From positions 124,001 to 188,000 of the forward strand of contig NZ_JAAAMH010000002.1 in the NCBI RefSeq assembly GCF_024105655.1: DNA of 64,000 nucleotides, in the 5' to 3' direction. Position 1 is the first letter of the stretch. Every line of letters starts with the position of its first letter. Under the pieces are notes generated by a model that saw only the letters and a list, made by a program, of their open reading frames with translations, did no database searches and was not told the origin of the DNA. Shown in pieces: positions 37,402-46,950 of this stretch. Source of the DNA: Aliihoeflea sp. 40Bstr573 (lineage in GTDB: Bacteria; Pseudomonadota; Alphaproteobacteria; Rhizobiales; Rhizobiaceae). A program made the translations under genes and the position numbers.

Positions 37402-38949
37402 CTAGTACCACGCATCATCGTTCGCCGCCTTGCGCCGCGCGATAAAGTCCTTGAGGCCGTCATCGATCGCGATATCGAGCGGCGGGGCGACGTAGTCGGC
37501 GAGCTGCTTCTTCCACAGCCGGTTGGCGCGGTCCATGGCGTCCTCGCCGCCGGCGTCTTCCCATTTCTCGAAGGCCTCGTTGTCGGCGAGGCTCGAATCC
37601 CAGAATGCCGTCTCGTAATTCGCCATCGTGTGCGCGCAGCCGAAGAAATGGCTGCCCGGCCCGACCTCGGCGAAGGCGTCGAAGGCGAGCTGGTTGTCGT
37701 CGACCACGACGCCGTCGAGATAGGTGTGAAGCGCGCCGCAGAAATCGGCGTCCATCACGAATTTCTCGTAGGACATCGACAGGAGCCCGTCGAGAAAGCC
37801 GGCCGAGTGCAGGATGAAGTTCGCGCCGCAATGGACGGCGGCGAGCATCGACATGGTGCCCTCATTCATCGCCTGGCCGTCCGGCAGTTTCGCGGTGGTG
37901 AAATTGCCGGAGCATCTGAGCGGCAGGTTGAGCCTTCGCGCCAGTTGCCCGATCACCATCGAGCCGATCGCCGGCTCGGGCGTGCCGAAAGTCGGCGAGC
38001 CGGACCTGAGCGACATGGACGACAGGAAATTGCCGAAGATGACCGGCGCGCCGGGCCGCTCCAACTGCGTCAGCGCGCAGCCGGCCATGGTTTCGGCCAG
38101 CGATTGCGCGATCGCGCCGGCATTGGTCACCGGCCCCATCGCGCCGCCCAGGATGAAGGGCACGATCACCGCCGCCTGGTTGGCGCGGGCATAGGCGCGC
38201 AGCGCGTTCGTCATCGTGCCGTCCCAGACGAGGGGCGAGTTGACGTTGACGTTGCCGAGGATGACGCAGTTCCGGTCGACGAAGTCGCGGCCAAAGACGA
38301 GGCGCGCCATCTCGATCGAATCTTCCGCCCGGTGTTCGGCCGTCACCGAGCCCATGAACGGCCGGTCGGAATAGCGGACATGAGCGTAGACCATGTCGAG
38401 ATGGCGCTTGTTCACCGGTACGTCGACCGGCTCGCAGATCGTGCCGCCCGAATGGTGCAGCCAGGGCGAGGCCTGCGCCAGCTTGATGAAATTCTCGAAA
38501 TCCTCCAGCGTGCCGTAGCGCCGTCCGCGCTCGATATCCATGACGAAGGGCGAGCCATAGGCGGGCGAGAAGACGACGTTCCGGCCGCCGATGCGCACCG
38601 AATTTGCCGGATTGCGCGCGTGCTGCGTAAATTCGGCCGGGGCGGATTTCAGGATTTCGCGCAGCATTCCCGGCTCGAACCGCACGAGCACGCCATCGAC
38701 TTTCGCGCCGGCCTTGCGCCAATGGGCAAGGGCAATTTCGTCGTCGCGGAACTCGATGCCGATCTCGGCAAGTATGCGCTCCGCCGTCGCCTCGATGCGC
38801 AGAAGGTTTTCCTCGGAGAGGATGTCGTAGGTGGGGATGTTGCGGACGATATAGGGCCTGCCCGGCCCCGCCTGCCCGCCCGAGCGCGCCTCGCGCCGCG
38901 CCTCCCGTCCGCCGCGCTCGCGTCTTTTGCCGTGCACTTCATCCAGCAT
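37402..38949 (-). CDS. trimethylamine methyltransferase (MttB) family protein, non-pyrrolysine type
   Basis: Corrinoid-dependent methyltransferase family, 515 residues. No in-frame amber codon interrupts the frame, so it belongs to the non-pyrrolysine group that includes glycine betaine (MtgB) and proline betaine (MtpB) methyltransferases. Typical segments are PGMLREILKSAPAEF, NPANSVRIGGRNVVFSPAYG, and GCALTQLERPGAPVIFGNF. ATG at 38949 is preceded by GGAGAGGAG. A basic, disordered stretch of about 30 residues opens the protein. No corrinoid protein or CoM/THF methyltransferase partner is in the window; the flavoprotein demethylase gene lies beyond the LprI gene. Confidence 0.9.
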   Translation of the reverse strand: MLDEVHGKRRERGGREARREARSGGQAGPGRPYIVRNIPTYDILSEENLLRIEATAERILAEIGIEFRDDEIALAHWRKAGAKVDGVLVRFEPGMLREILKSAPAEFTQHARNPANSVRIGGRNVVFSPAYGSPFVMDIERGRRYGTLEDFENFIKLAQASPWLHHSGGTICEPVDVPVNKRHLDMVYAHVRYSDRPFMGSVTAEHRAEDSIEMARLVFGRDFVDRNCVILGNVNVNSPLVWDGTMTNALRAYARANQAAVIVPFILGGAMGPVTNAGAIAQSLAETMAGCALTQLERPGAPVIFGNFLSSMSLRSGSPTFGTPEPAIGSMVIGQLARRLNLPLRCSGNFTTAKLPDGQAMNEGTMSMLAAVHCGANFILHSAGFLDGLLSMSYEKFVMDADFCGALHTYLDGVVVDDNQLAFDAFAEVGPGSHFFGCAHTMANYETAFWDSSLADNEAFEKWEDAGGEDAMDRANRLWKKQLADYVAPPLDIAIDDGLKDFIARRKAANDDAWY

Positions 38950-39084
38950 GTCGGGCTCCTCTCCCTGCGTCACGCACTCTAGGCGCATCCAGGAAGCCCC
39001 GCCAAGGGCCGCGACCGACCCGAACCTGTCCATAAGCGCCGCCGCGCCCTCGCGCGGCCTGCCAATTCCGGCTAGATTTCGCCC

Positions 39085-40881
39085 ATGCCCATCCGCCAAT
39101 TGTCCGAAACCATCGTCAACCAGATCGCCGCCGGCGAGGTCATCGAACGGCCTGCCAGCGTGGTGAAGGAGCTGGTCGAGAACGCCCTCGACGCCGGCGC
39201 GCGCCGTGTCGAGATTGCGACGGCCGGCGGCGGGCTGCAACTGATCCGCGTCACCGACGACGGCTCGGGCATGGACGCAGCCGACCTTGCGCTTGCCATC
39301 GGACGCCACTGCACGTCGAAGCTTTCCGACGACATTCACGACATCCGTTCGCTCGGCTTTCGCGGCGAGGCGCTGCCATCCATAGGATCGATTGCAAAGC
39401 TGACGATCCGCTCGCGGGCCCGGTCCGGAGACGGCGCGGAGATCGTCGTCGAGGGCGGGCGCGTCTTTCCCGTCCGCCCTGCCGCGGCCAATCCGGGCAC
39501 GGTGGTCGAGGTGCGCGATCTCTTCTTCGCCACGCCCGCGCGGCTGAAATTCATGAAGAGCGAGCGCGCCGAGACCGCCGCCATCTCCGAGATGGTCAAG
39601 CGCATCGCCATCGCCTTCCCGCATGTGCGCTTCACGCTATCGGGACCCGACCGCACGACGCTCGACCTGGCCGCATGCACGGACGACGCCTCCGGCCAGC
39701 GCGAGCGCATCGCGCAGGTGATAGGCCGCGACTTTTCCGACAATGCGCTCGAAATCCGCGCCGAGCGTACCGATGTCAGGCTGTCTGGCCATGCGTCGAT
39801 CCCCTCCTTCACGCGGGCGAACGCGCTCCAGCAATATGTTTATGTCAATGGCCGGCCGGTGCGCGACAAGATGCTCGCCGGCGCGATCCGCGGCGCCTAT
39901 GCCGACGTCCTGCCACGCGACCGGCATGCGGTGACTGCCCTCTTCGTCGACATCGAGCCGGCGCTGGTCGACGTCAACGTCCATCCCGCGAAGGCCGACG
40001 TCCGCTTCCGTGATCCGGGGCTCGTGCGCGGGCTGATGGTCGGCGCGATCCGGCAGGCGCTCGCCGCCGCCGGCATCCGCGCTTCGACCTCGGCCGCAAG
40101 CTCGATGGCCGAAATGTTCCGCGCACCGCCACCGCGCATCGGCAATGGCCACCATGCGCCAGTCGCATTCGACGCCGCCACCTCGTTCCAGCGCCCGCTC
40201 GACACCGGATTCGCAGAAGCGGCGCAGAGCGTGTTCGCCGATACCATCGCCTCCGCAGACCACCGCGCGGGCCTGTCGGAACCCGCCCCGGAAGCGCTCG
40301 CCCAGCCGCTAGGCGCCGCCCGTGCGCAGGTCCACGAGAACTACATCATCGCCCAGACCGACCGTTCGCTCATCATCGTCGACCAGCACGCGGCGCATGA
40401 ACGGCTCGTCTACGAGGCGCTGAAAAACGCGCTTCACTCCAAGCCGCTCGCCGCGCAGATGCTGCTCCTGCCGGAGATCGTCGACCTTTCGGAAGAAGAT
40501 GCGACACGCCTTGCCGCGCAGGCCGAAACGCTCGCGCGCTTTGGACTTTCCATCGAGCGCTTCGGACCGGGCGCGGTCGCGGTTCGTGAGACGCCGGCGA
40601 TGCTGGGCGAGATGGACGTGCAAAGGCTCATCCGCGACCTTGCCGACGAGATCGCCGAGCACGACACCGTCGAAACGCTCACCGCCCGCCTCCACCACAT
40701 CGCCGCCACCATGGCCTGCCACGGTTCGGTGCGTTCGGGCCGGCGGCTGAAGCCCGACGAGATGAACGCGCTCTTGCGCCAGATGGAGGCGACGCCCGGT
40801 TCGGCCACCTGCAATCACGGCCGGCCGACCTATGTCGAACTGAAGCTCGCCGACATCGAGCGGCTTTTCGGGCGTCGCTAG
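39085..40881 (+). CDS. mutL: DNA mismatch repair endonuclease MutL
   Basis: GHKL ATPase of mismatch repair, 598 residues. N-terminal motifs: [20 protein letters not shown] with the catalytic Glu, DDGSGM and [10 protein letters not shown]. The C-terminal domain contains [12 protein letters not shown], the DQHA(x)2E(x)4E metal motif of endonuclease-type MutL found in bacteria lacking MutH. A variable Ala/Pro-rich linker separates the halves (about 330-420). It is divergent from the mttB homologue and followed by DUF2093. Confidence 0.96.
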   Translation: MPIRQLSETIVNQIAAGEVIERPASVVKELVENALDAGARRVEIATAGGGLQLIRVTDDGSGMDAADLALAIGRHCTSKLSDDIHDIRSLGFRGEALPSIGSIAKLTIRSRARSGDGAEIVVEGGRVFPVRPAAANPGTVVEVRDLFFATPARLKFMKSERAETAAISEMVKRIAIAFPHVRFTLSGPDRTTLDLAACTDDASGQRERIAQVIGRDFSDNALEIRAERTDVRLSGHASIPSFTRANALQQYVYVNGRPVRDKMLAGAIRGAYADVLPRDRHAVTALFVDIEPALVDVNVHPAKADVRFRDPGLVRGLMVGAIRQALAAAGIRASTSAASSMAEMFRAPPPRIGNGHHAPVAFDAATSFQRPLDTGFAEAAQSVFADTIASADHRAGLSEPAPEALAQPLGAARAQVHENYIIAQTDRSLIIVDQHAAHERLVYEALKNALHSKPLAAQMLLLPEIVDLSEEDATRLAAQAETLARFGLSIERFGPGAVAVRETPAMLGEMDVQRLIRDLADEIAEHDTVETLTARLHHIAATMACHGSVRSGRRLKPDEMNALLRQMEATPGSATCNHGRPTYVELKLADIERLFGRR

Positions 40882-40958
40882 GTGCAGCTATCCGCAACCG
40901 GGCGCTTGACCTTCGCCCGCATTTGTGGCGGAACCTCCGGGACCAGAAGGCAGTCTCC

Positions 40959-41195
40959 ATGAACCGTTTCGAAGGCCCCGGCGGCAAGGAAGCCCGCATC
41001 CGTTATCTCGACGGCGATTTCCAGGTGATGACGCCGGGATCGTTCGTGCGCTGCGCGGTGACAGGCGAGTCGATCCCGCTCGACGAGCTCAAATACTGGA
41101 GCGTCGCGCGGCAGGAGCCCTATGCGAACGCCGAAATCTCGCTGAACCGCGAGTTGCAGGAGAACCCGGATTTGCGGACGCGGGCGAAGGACTAA
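40959..41195 (+). CDS. DUF2093 domain protein
   Basis: A 78-residue protein starting MNRFEGPGGKEARIRYLDGDF with a conserved FVRCAVTGESIPLDELKYWSV. The family is confined to alphaproteobacteria and regularly lies between mutL and lpxK. The stop codon overlaps that of the convergent lpxK by two bases. A Cys in RCAVTG is the only one. Function unknown. Confidence 0.9.
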   Translation: MNRFEGPGGKEARIRYLDGDFQVMTPGSFVRCAVTGESIPLDELKYWSVARQEPYANAEISLNRELQENPDLRTRAKD

Positions 41196-42217
41196 CTCTC
41201 CAGCCGCCGCCTGCGCCAGGCCTTCAAAGTCTCGCCTATAACCGCGCCGGGCGTGACGTCCGTCTCGAAGGCAACATCGATCTCCACCACTTCTGCACGA
41301 TGATGCAGCTCCTCCAGCGCCTTCGAGCCATGCGCGAGGCGGATCGCGTCCTTGGCCGTCGTCACCAGCACCAAACCGTCCCTTGCAGCATCCTGCATCA
41401 AGTCCCGCGCCTCGTCGGCGCTGTAGAAGTGATGGTCGGCGAAGCTGCGGGTCACGACAACCTCGCCGCCGAGCGCGCGCACCGTGCGATAGAACTTGTC
41501 CGGATTGCCGATGCCGGCGAAGGCGAGGCAGCGCTTGCCGCGGATCGTCTCCAGCGGCAGAGGACGGGTCTTCGCGCGATAGACCGGCCGGCCGGCGCGG
41601 GCGGCATGACGCACGACGGTCGATGCCGCGTTGCCCTCGCCCATTTCGAGCAGAGCCGTCAGATGGCGCATCTGATCGACAAGCGAGGCGCGCATCGGCC
41701 CGCCCGGGATCGTGTGGCCATTGCCGATGCCGCGTTCGGCGTCGACGACCACCAGCGCGTAGTCGATATGGATCTGCGCGCTCTGGAAGCCGTCATCCAT
41801 GATGACGAAGTCGCAGCCCTCGCCGAGCAGCAACTTCACGCCCTCGGCCCGGTTGGCCGAAACCGCGACCGGCGCGTGAGCGGCCAGGAGCAGCGGCTCG
41901 TCGCCGACATAGCGCGCGCCGTCATGATGCAGATTGACGAGATGCGCGCCGGAAACCGAGCCACCATGGCCACGCGACAGGAAGCCAGGCTTCAGCCGCA
42001 TCTCCTTGGCCTGCCGGGCAAACGCGATCGCGACCGGCGTCTTGCCGGTGCCGCCAACCGTCAGGTTGCCGATGCACAGCACAGGAACGTCGATCTTCTT
42101 GCGCGGCGCAGTCTGCAGCCGATGGCGCGCCGCGAGCCCATAGAGCATCGACAGCGGCCATAGCGACCAGGCGCGCCAGTCGGGGTTCTGCCACCAGAAG
42201 GGAGGCGCCTCGCTCAC
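41192..42217 (-). CDS. lpxK: tetraacyldisaccharide 4'-kinase
   Basis: Inner-membrane kinase phosphorylating the 4' position of the lipid A disaccharide; 341 residues. N-terminal hydrophobic segment WSLWPLSMLYGLAA anchors it; the P-loop is GNLTVGGTGKTP and the Walker B-like region is FVIMDDGFQS, both standard LpxK motifs. The gene follows waaA by 3 bp in the same transcript. Downstream it meets DUF2093 tail to tail. Confidence 0.95.
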   Translation of the reverse strand: MSEAPPFWWQNPDWRAWSLWPLSMLYGLAARHRLQTAPRKKIDVPVLCIGNLTVGGTGKTPVAIAFARQAKEMRLKPGFLSRGHGGSVSGAHLVNLHHDGARYVGDEPLLLAAHAPVAVSANRAEGVKLLLGEGCDFVIMDDGFQSAQIHIDYALVVVDAERGIGNGHTIPGGPMRASLVDQMRHLTALLEMGEGNAASTVVRHAARAGRPVYRAKTRPLPLETIRGKRCLAFAGIGNPDKFYRTVRALGGEVVVTRSFADHHFYSADEARDLMQDAARDGLVLVTTAKDAIRLAHGSKALEELHHRAEVVEIDVAFETDVTPGAVIGETLKAWRRRRLES

Positions 42218-42220
42218 CGT

Positions 42221-43549
42221 TCAGCCCTTGCCGTTCGACCGCGCGCCGTTCGTCAGGCGCGCCTTGACGACGAGCGGCGTGATGAAGGGATCGAGCGCAG
42301 CCAGCGTCTTCGACAGGGCGCCGCGCATGTCTGCAACGGCATTGGCGCCCGCGCGGATCATCTCGCCGCGCGCCGCATCGTTGGTCAGGAGATAGTTCAC
42401 GGCGCCCGCCAGCATCGCTTCGTCACGCACGAATTTCGCGGCGCCTGCCTGCGTCAGTGTCTGATAGGCATCGCGGAAGTTCTGCACGTTCTTGCCCGAC
42501 AGCACCGCCGTGTCCAGCATCGCCGGTTCGAGCGGGTTCTGCCCGCCCTCGCCCGTCAGCGAACGGCCGACGAACGCGATCTCGGTCAGGCGTAGATAGA
42601 GCCCCATTTCGCCGATCGTGTCGCCCAGATAGATGTCCGTGTCGGGCGCGATCGCCTCGTTCTTCGAGCGCCGCGCGACCTTCAGCCCCTTGGCGGCGCA
42701 CAGTTCGGCGACCGCGTCGGCGCGGTCGGGGTGGCGCGGAACGATGATGGTCGCGACGGAGCGGTGCCGCTTCTTCAGCGCCAGATGGACGTTGGCCGCG
42801 ATCTCCTCCTCGCCCTCATGGGTCGAGACGGCGGCCCAGGTCGGACGCGCGCTGACCGCGCCCTTCAGCGCCTGCAGTGCGGCGAGGTCGGCGGGCGGCG
42901 GCACGGTGTCGACCTTCAGGTTGCCCGATACGGTCACCGGCCGTGCGCCGAGGGCGAGGAAACGCTCGCCGTCGGTTTCGGACTGCGCGACGACGTGGGC
43001 AAGGTTCTCGAACAGCGCCTCGGCCAGGTGCGAGCGCTTGCTCCAGCGGGCGAAGGAGCGGTCGGAAAGCCGTCCATTGACGAGAACCTGCGGCACGCGC
43101 CGCGCCCCAAGTTCGAGAATCGTCATCGGCCAGATTTCGGATTCGGCGATGATGGCAAGGTCAGGCTGCCAATGGTCGAGAAACCGGTCGATGGCCGGTT
43201 TCAGGTCGAGCGGCACATATTGATGGATGATCGCCTCGCCCAGGCGCTCGTCGGCCACGCCCGCCGAGGTGACCGTGCCGGTCGTCAGGACGACATGGAT
43301 GCCGTCGGCGACGATCCTCTTGACCAGCGGCACCACCGCCAGCGTCTCGCCGACGCTTGCCGCATGGACCCAGACAAGCGGGCCGTCCGGGCGCGGAACC
43401 TGCGTCACGCCATAGCGCTCGCGCCGGCGCTTACGGTCTTCCTTGCCGCGGCTGGCGCGATAGGCGACATAGCCGCCGATCAGCGGGTAGGCCGCCGCGC
43501 CGGCCAGCCGGTAGGTCGTCAGAAGCGCTCGCGCCCAGCGTTCGCTCAT
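42221..43549 (-). CDS. waaA: 3-deoxy-D-manno-octulosonic acid transferase
   Basis: Adds Kdo from CMP-Kdo to lipid A precursors at the inner membrane; 442 residues, a GT-B glycosyltransferase of family 30. Seen: N-terminal membrane anchor (YRLAGAAAYPLIGGYVAY), LVWVHAASVGET, WPMTILELGARRVPQVLVNGRLSDRSF and IVPRHPDRA in the C-terminal nucleotide-binding half, FVGRSLTGEGGQNPLEPA being the CMP-Kdo site. Its start overlaps the acyltransferase stop by 4 nt. Also known as kdtA. Confidence 0.95.
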   Translation of the reverse strand: MSERWARALLTTYRLAGAAAYPLIGGYVAYRASRGKEDRKRRRERYGVTQVPRPDGPLVWVHAASVGETLAVVPLVKRIVADGIHVVLTTGTVTSAGVADERLGEAIIHQYVPLDLKPAIDRFLDHWQPDLAIIAESEIWPMTILELGARRVPQVLVNGRLSDRSFARWSKRSHLAEALFENLAHVVAQSETDGERFLALGARPVTVSGNLKVDTVPPPADLAALQALKGAVSARPTWAAVSTHEGEEEIAANVHLALKKRHRSVATIIVPRHPDRADAVAELCAAKGLKVARRSKNEAIAPDTDIYLGDTIGEMGLYLRLTEIAFVGRSLTGEGGQNPLEPAMLDTAVLSGKNVQNFRDAYQTLTQAGAAKFVRDEAMLAGAVNYLLTNDAARGEMIRAGANAVADMRGALSKTLAALDPFITPLVVKARLTNGARSNGKG

Positions 43550-44328
43550 GCCGCCGCCCCCACAAGGCCGTAGGCCTTCGCCGTCACACGGTCGAGCCCG
43601 GCGGTTACAGCGCGACGCGCATCTTCCATCGCCACGTCGTCGGCACTCGCGGGCACGGTTATGGCGTCGCCGATAACGATCGCCGCCCGGCCGAAGGGCA
43701 GGTTGATGGCGGTCTTGTCCCAGCTCTTCTCCAGCACCTTGCGGCGGCTGGTCGCGAGCGCCGCGGGAACGATCGGTCGGCCGGAAATCCGCGCCAGGGT
43801 GACGATGCCGAGCCCAGCATCGCGCGGCGTGCCGTGCGGAATGTCGGCGATCATCGCGACATTGCGCCCGGCGTCGAGCACGCGTTTCAGCAGAATCAGC
43901 GCCCGCGCGCCGCCCTTGCCAATGTCATGTCCCTCGCGTCCGCCCGAGCCGCGCACGATGCCGAACCCGAGACGTTCGGCGACGAGCGCGTTCAATTCGG
44001 CGTCGCGGCTTTTCGAGAACAGCGCCGTGAACCGCAATTCGCGCGGCAGATAGGCCGGCGCGAGCAGATGCTGGCCGTGCCACAGCGCGAGGATCACCGG
44101 CTCCTTCGGCCCGATGACGGCGAGCGGATCGTCCGAACCGGTTGCAAGCGGATTGGTCGCTTTGATCGCGCGCATCAATGCGACGATCCCCGCGGCAAGC
44201 GCGTTCTTGGCGGCCGGCGTCTCGGCCAGCGGCCCGCGCAGTCTTTGCCATGCCGCTTTCAGCGGGCGGCGGCGCTGAGTTGCGCGCGCCGCGATCCTGT
44301 CGGCATTGCTGATGGTATTCTTCCCCAT
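43546..44328 (-). CDS. lysophospholipid acyltransferase family protein (DUF374)
   Basis: A 260-residue acyltransferase-fold protein. PVILALWHGQHLLAP gives the WH motif typical of DUF374, and RGSGGREGHDIGKGGARAL and MIADIPHGTPRDAGLG are its other conserved blocks. The family sits in the LPS operon of alphaproteobacteria and is presumed to act in lipid A or membrane-lipid acylation; the exact acyl transfer is not established. Overlap of 4 nt with waaA and 12 bp from DUF4170 indicates one operon. Confidence 0.9.
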   Translation of the reverse strand: MGKNTISNADRIAARATQRRRPLKAAWQRLRGPLAETPAAKNALAAGIVALMRAIKATNPLATGSDDPLAVIGPKEPVILALWHGQHLLAPAYLPRELRFTALFSKSRDAELNALVAERLGFGIVRGSGGREGHDIGKGGARALILLKRVLDAGRNVAMIADIPHGTPRDAGLGIVTLARISGRPIVPAALATSRRKVLEKSWDKTAINLPFGRAAIVIGDAITVPASADDVAMEDARRAVTAGLDRVTAKAYGLVGAAA

Positions 44329-44340
44329 CCGTCGGACAGA

Positions 44341-44574
44341 TCAGCTCTGCGGCTCGAGCAGGCGATGCAGATGCACGATGAAGTAGCGCATCTGTGCGTT
44401 GTCCACGGTTTCCTGCGCCTTGGCGCGCCATGCGGCCTCGGCGGATTTGTAGTCGGGGAAGATCCCGACGACATCAAGGCTCGAGAGATCCTTGAACTGC
44501 AGGCCCTGGAGCGAGGTCAGCTCGCCTCCGAACACGAGGTGAAGGAGTTGCTTTTCGGCGTTGTTTTCGGCCAT
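44341..44574 (-). CDS. DUF4170 domain protein
   Basis: A 77-residue protein beginning MAENNAEKQLLHLVFGGEL, with SLDVVGIFPDYKSAEAAWRAKAQ and QMRYFIVHLHRLL: the standard DUF4170 sequence found only in alphaproteobacterial LPS clusters. ATG at 44574 is used; an upstream in-frame start adds 17 residues of no similarity. No membrane segment. Function unknown; genomic constancy with waaA and lpxK suggests an envelope role. Confidence 0.9.
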   Translation of the reverse strand: MAENNAEKQLLHLVFGGELTSLQGLQFKDLSSLDVVGIFPDYKSAEAAWRAKAQETVDNAQMRYFIVHLHRLLEPQS

Positions 44575-44677
44575 CGGACGATCGCTTCTGCTTTTCCGTG
44601 AAAAGGGTTCGGATGCGCGAAGCACCCGGCGCGCAATGCTTAGATCAGTTCGCCGGATTTTGAAACCTGTCAGTCCG

Positions 44678-45475
44678 CTACCAGCCCTGCGACCAGTCGG
44701 GATTGCGAGCCTGCTCGACCATGGCGGCCAGAAGCGCGCCCGACCCGGCGACGAGCGAGCCGTGGCGCGGGCTGGTGCCGGCGTAAAGCGGCGCGACGCC
44801 CTGGGGCGTCAGCACCTCGCCGCCGGACTGGCGCAGGATCAGATCGGCCGCCGCCAGATCCCAGTCATGCGCGTTGGGCTTGACGAACGTCGCGTCGATC
44901 TCGCCATCGGCCACCATGGCGATGCGATAGGCGAGCGAGGGGATGTAGGGCACCTTCACCGTCTGGCCGATGCCCGGCAGGAGCGTCTTCGTCATCGTCT
45001 TCGGGCCTGCGACGATCGGCACGTCGCCCGCCTCGCGCACCTTGATGGCGACACCGTCCCTCAGTGCCGGGCCGTCGCGCGTCGCCTCGAAGACCTGCTC
45101 CTTCACCGGCGCGTCCAGCACGCCGGCGATCGGGCGACCATCCTCAACCACCGCGATCGAGACGCACCACATGTCCTGCCCGCCGATGAAGGCGCGCGTG
45201 CCGTCTATCGGATCGACAACGAAGGTGCGTTTGGCGGAGAGCCGCGACGTATCGGCGACCGTTTCTTCCGAAAGCCAGCCATAGCCGGGCCGCGCGGCCA
45301 GCAGTTCGGCCTTGAGAAAACGGTCAACCGCGATGTCGGCCTCGGAGACGGGCGACTGCCCGGTCTTCATCCACACGTCCGGCGTCTTGCCAAAATAGCG
45401 CATGGCGATGCGCCCCGCCTCGCGCGCGGCCTCGCGGATCAGCACCAGTTCGGCTGCATCGTCATTCGCCAGCAA
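44678..45475 (-). CDS. cysQ: 3'(2'),5'-bisphosphate nucleotidase / inositol monophosphatase family
   Basis: Mg-dependent, Li-sensitive phosphatase fold, 265 residues. Motifs GWLSEET, VVDPIDGTRAFIGG and AHDWDLAAADLIL supply the metal-binding acidic residues. CysQ members hydrolyse 3'-phosphoadenosine 5'-phosphate left from sulfate assimilation; inositol phosphatase activity is the alternative. The start is a TTG inside the end of pmbA (14-nt overlap), since the only in-frame codons before the conserved NDDAAELVLIREAAREAG are TTG and CTG. Confidence 0.9.
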   Translation of the reverse strand: MLANDDAAELVLIREAAREAGRIAMRYFGKTPDVWMKTGQSPVSEADIAVDRFLKAELLAARPGYGWLSEETVADTSRLSAKRTFVVDPIDGTRAFIGGQDMWCVSIAVVEDGRPIAGVLDAPVKEQVFEATRDGPALRDGVAIKVREAGDVPIVAGPKTMTKTLLPGIGQTVKVPYIPSLAYRIAMVADGEIDATFVKPNAHDWDLAAADLILRQSGGEVLTPQGVAPLYAGTSPRHGSLVAGSGALLAAMVEQARNPDWSQGW

Positions 45476-46802
45476 GCGTCATTCCTTCGATCAGGAGCGT
45501 GGGGGCCGCAGTACCGAAATTGCGATCGACATCATTTGCCGGGACCATCGCCAGGAACATGGTCTTCAAATTCGAGGCGATGGTCACTTCGGAGACCGGA
45601 TGGGTCAGTTCGCCGTTCTCGATCCAGAAGCCGGACGCGCCGCGGCTGTATTCGCCCGTCACCATGTTGACGCCCTGCCCGAATACCTCGGTGACGTAGA
45701 AGCCGCGCTTCAGCCCCGAGATCAGGTCCTGCGGTGACGCCGCTCCCGGCTCGATGGCAAAATTGGTCGAGGTCGGATTGACCGACGTGCCGGCCCGCGA
45801 GCCGCGGCCATTGGTGACGAGCCCCAGTTCTCGCGCTGCCGAAGTGGACAGGAGCCAGTGCCTGAGCACGCCCTGGTCCACCATGGTCAGCACTTCGCCT
45901 TCCACGCCCTCGCCATCGAAAGGCCGAGAGGAAGGCCCGCGAACGCGCAACGGGTCATCCGTCACGGTGATCGCGGCCGAGGCGATCTTCTCGCCCATCC
46001 GATCGCGCAGGAAGCTCGTCCTGCGCGCCACGGACGCGCCGTTGATCGCACCGGCCAGATGGCCGGCGATGCCGCGCGCAACGCGCGGATCGAAGATCAC
46101 GTCGACCGGGCCGGTCCTGGCCTTCGTCGCGCCCAACCGTCGTACCGCCCGTTCGCCCGCGCGCTGTCCGATCGCTTCCGGCGCTTCTAGGTCGGCGAAA
46201 TGCAGGCGCGAGGAAAAGTCGTAGTCGCGTTCCATGCCGGTGCCCTCGCCGGCGATCACGCTCACCGAGCGGCCGAAACGCGTCGCCATGTACTGGCCGA
46301 GAAAGCCCTCGGACGTGGCCAGCACCAGGCCGCCCATGCCCGCGCTCGCCGAAGCGCCGCCGGAATTCGTCACGCCCGTCACCGCGCGCGCGGCGTCTTC
46401 CATCGCAAGAGCGTCCTCGCGCATGCGCGCCGCGTCGACTTCGGTCGGGTCGAACAGGTCGAGGTCGCGGATCGTGCGCGCCAGCCGGTTCCCGTCGGCC
46501 AGGCCCTGGACGGGGTCTTCCGGCGAAACCTTCGCCATCGCCACCGCGCGGGCGGCGAGTTCGTCCGCATTCGCGCCGGCTGCCGCCGATACGCTCGCCA
46601 CGCGCCTGCCGATGAAGACGCGCAGCGAAATGTCGTCACTTTCGGCGGCTTCAGTGCCCTCCACCTTGCCCAGCCGCACGGTGACGTCGGCCGAGCGCGA
46701 GCGCACCGCCACCGCATCCGCCGCGTCGGCGCCGGCGCGCTTTGCCGCCTCGACCAGCGATGCGACGAGGTCTTGCAGCCTGGCGGTCTCGATCTGGCTC
46801 AT
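45462..46802 (-). CDS. pmbA: TldD/PmbA family metalloprotease subunit
   Basis: Cytoplasmic zinc-dependent protease subunit that with TldD matures or degrades peptides (microcin B17, CcdA). The 446 residues from MSQIETARLQDLV show LRVFIGRRVASVSAA in the N-terminal half and GVNMVTGEYSRGASGFWIENGE, the conserved C-terminal block of PmbA. As in other PmbA chains it lacks the HExxxH-type zinc motif, which TldD carries. It is the first gene of the pmbA-cysQ-DUF4170-acyltransferase-waaA-lpxK run. TldD itself is outside the window. Confidence 0.93.
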   Translation of the reverse strand: MSQIETARLQDLVASLVEAAKRAGADAADAVAVRSRSADVTVRLGKVEGTEAAESDDISLRVFIGRRVASVSAAAGANADELAARAVAMAKVSPEDPVQGLADGNRLARTIRDLDLFDPTEVDAARMREDALAMEDAARAVTGVTNSGGASASAGMGGLVLATSEGFLGQYMATRFGRSVSVIAGEGTGMERDYDFSSRLHFADLEAPEAIGQRAGERAVRRLGATKARTGPVDVIFDPRVARGIAGHLAGAINGASVARRTSFLRDRMGEKIASAAITVTDDPLRVRGPSSRPFDGEGVEGEVLTMVDQGVLRHWLLSTSAARELGLVTNGRGSRAGTSVNPTSTNFAIEPGAASPQDLISGLKRGFYVTEVFGQGVNMVTGEYSRGASGFWIENGELTHPVSEVTIASNLKTMFLAMVPANDVDRNFGTAAPTLLIEGMTLAGE

Positions 46803-46950
46803 GGAAATGTCCTGATTGGTCAAACGGCATTGGCGGGCGACGTATCCGCCCCATCTATTGTTCGCGCCCGACATGTGCAATGGCTGAGCCGCGTTCGGGC
46901 GCCTTGCGGCGGCTCGGCGCAGCAGACGAAAACATGCAAGGACAATCGAC

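Noticed and set aside
37402..38949. Possible pyrrolysine (in-frame amber) in the MttB homologue
   Set aside because: The 515-codon frame is uninterrupted and the gene has the length of non-pyrrolysine family members.
37402..39624. 740-codon frame extending the mttB homologue into mutL territory
   Set aside because: The extension is the antisense of mutL; a good ribosome binding site and a family-length protein fix the start at 38949.
40899..40919. Hairpin CGGGCG-N9-CGCCCG after mutL as terminator
   Set aside because: Only 6 bp of stem, no T-run, and it lies where the DUF2093 gene's promoter or leader should be.
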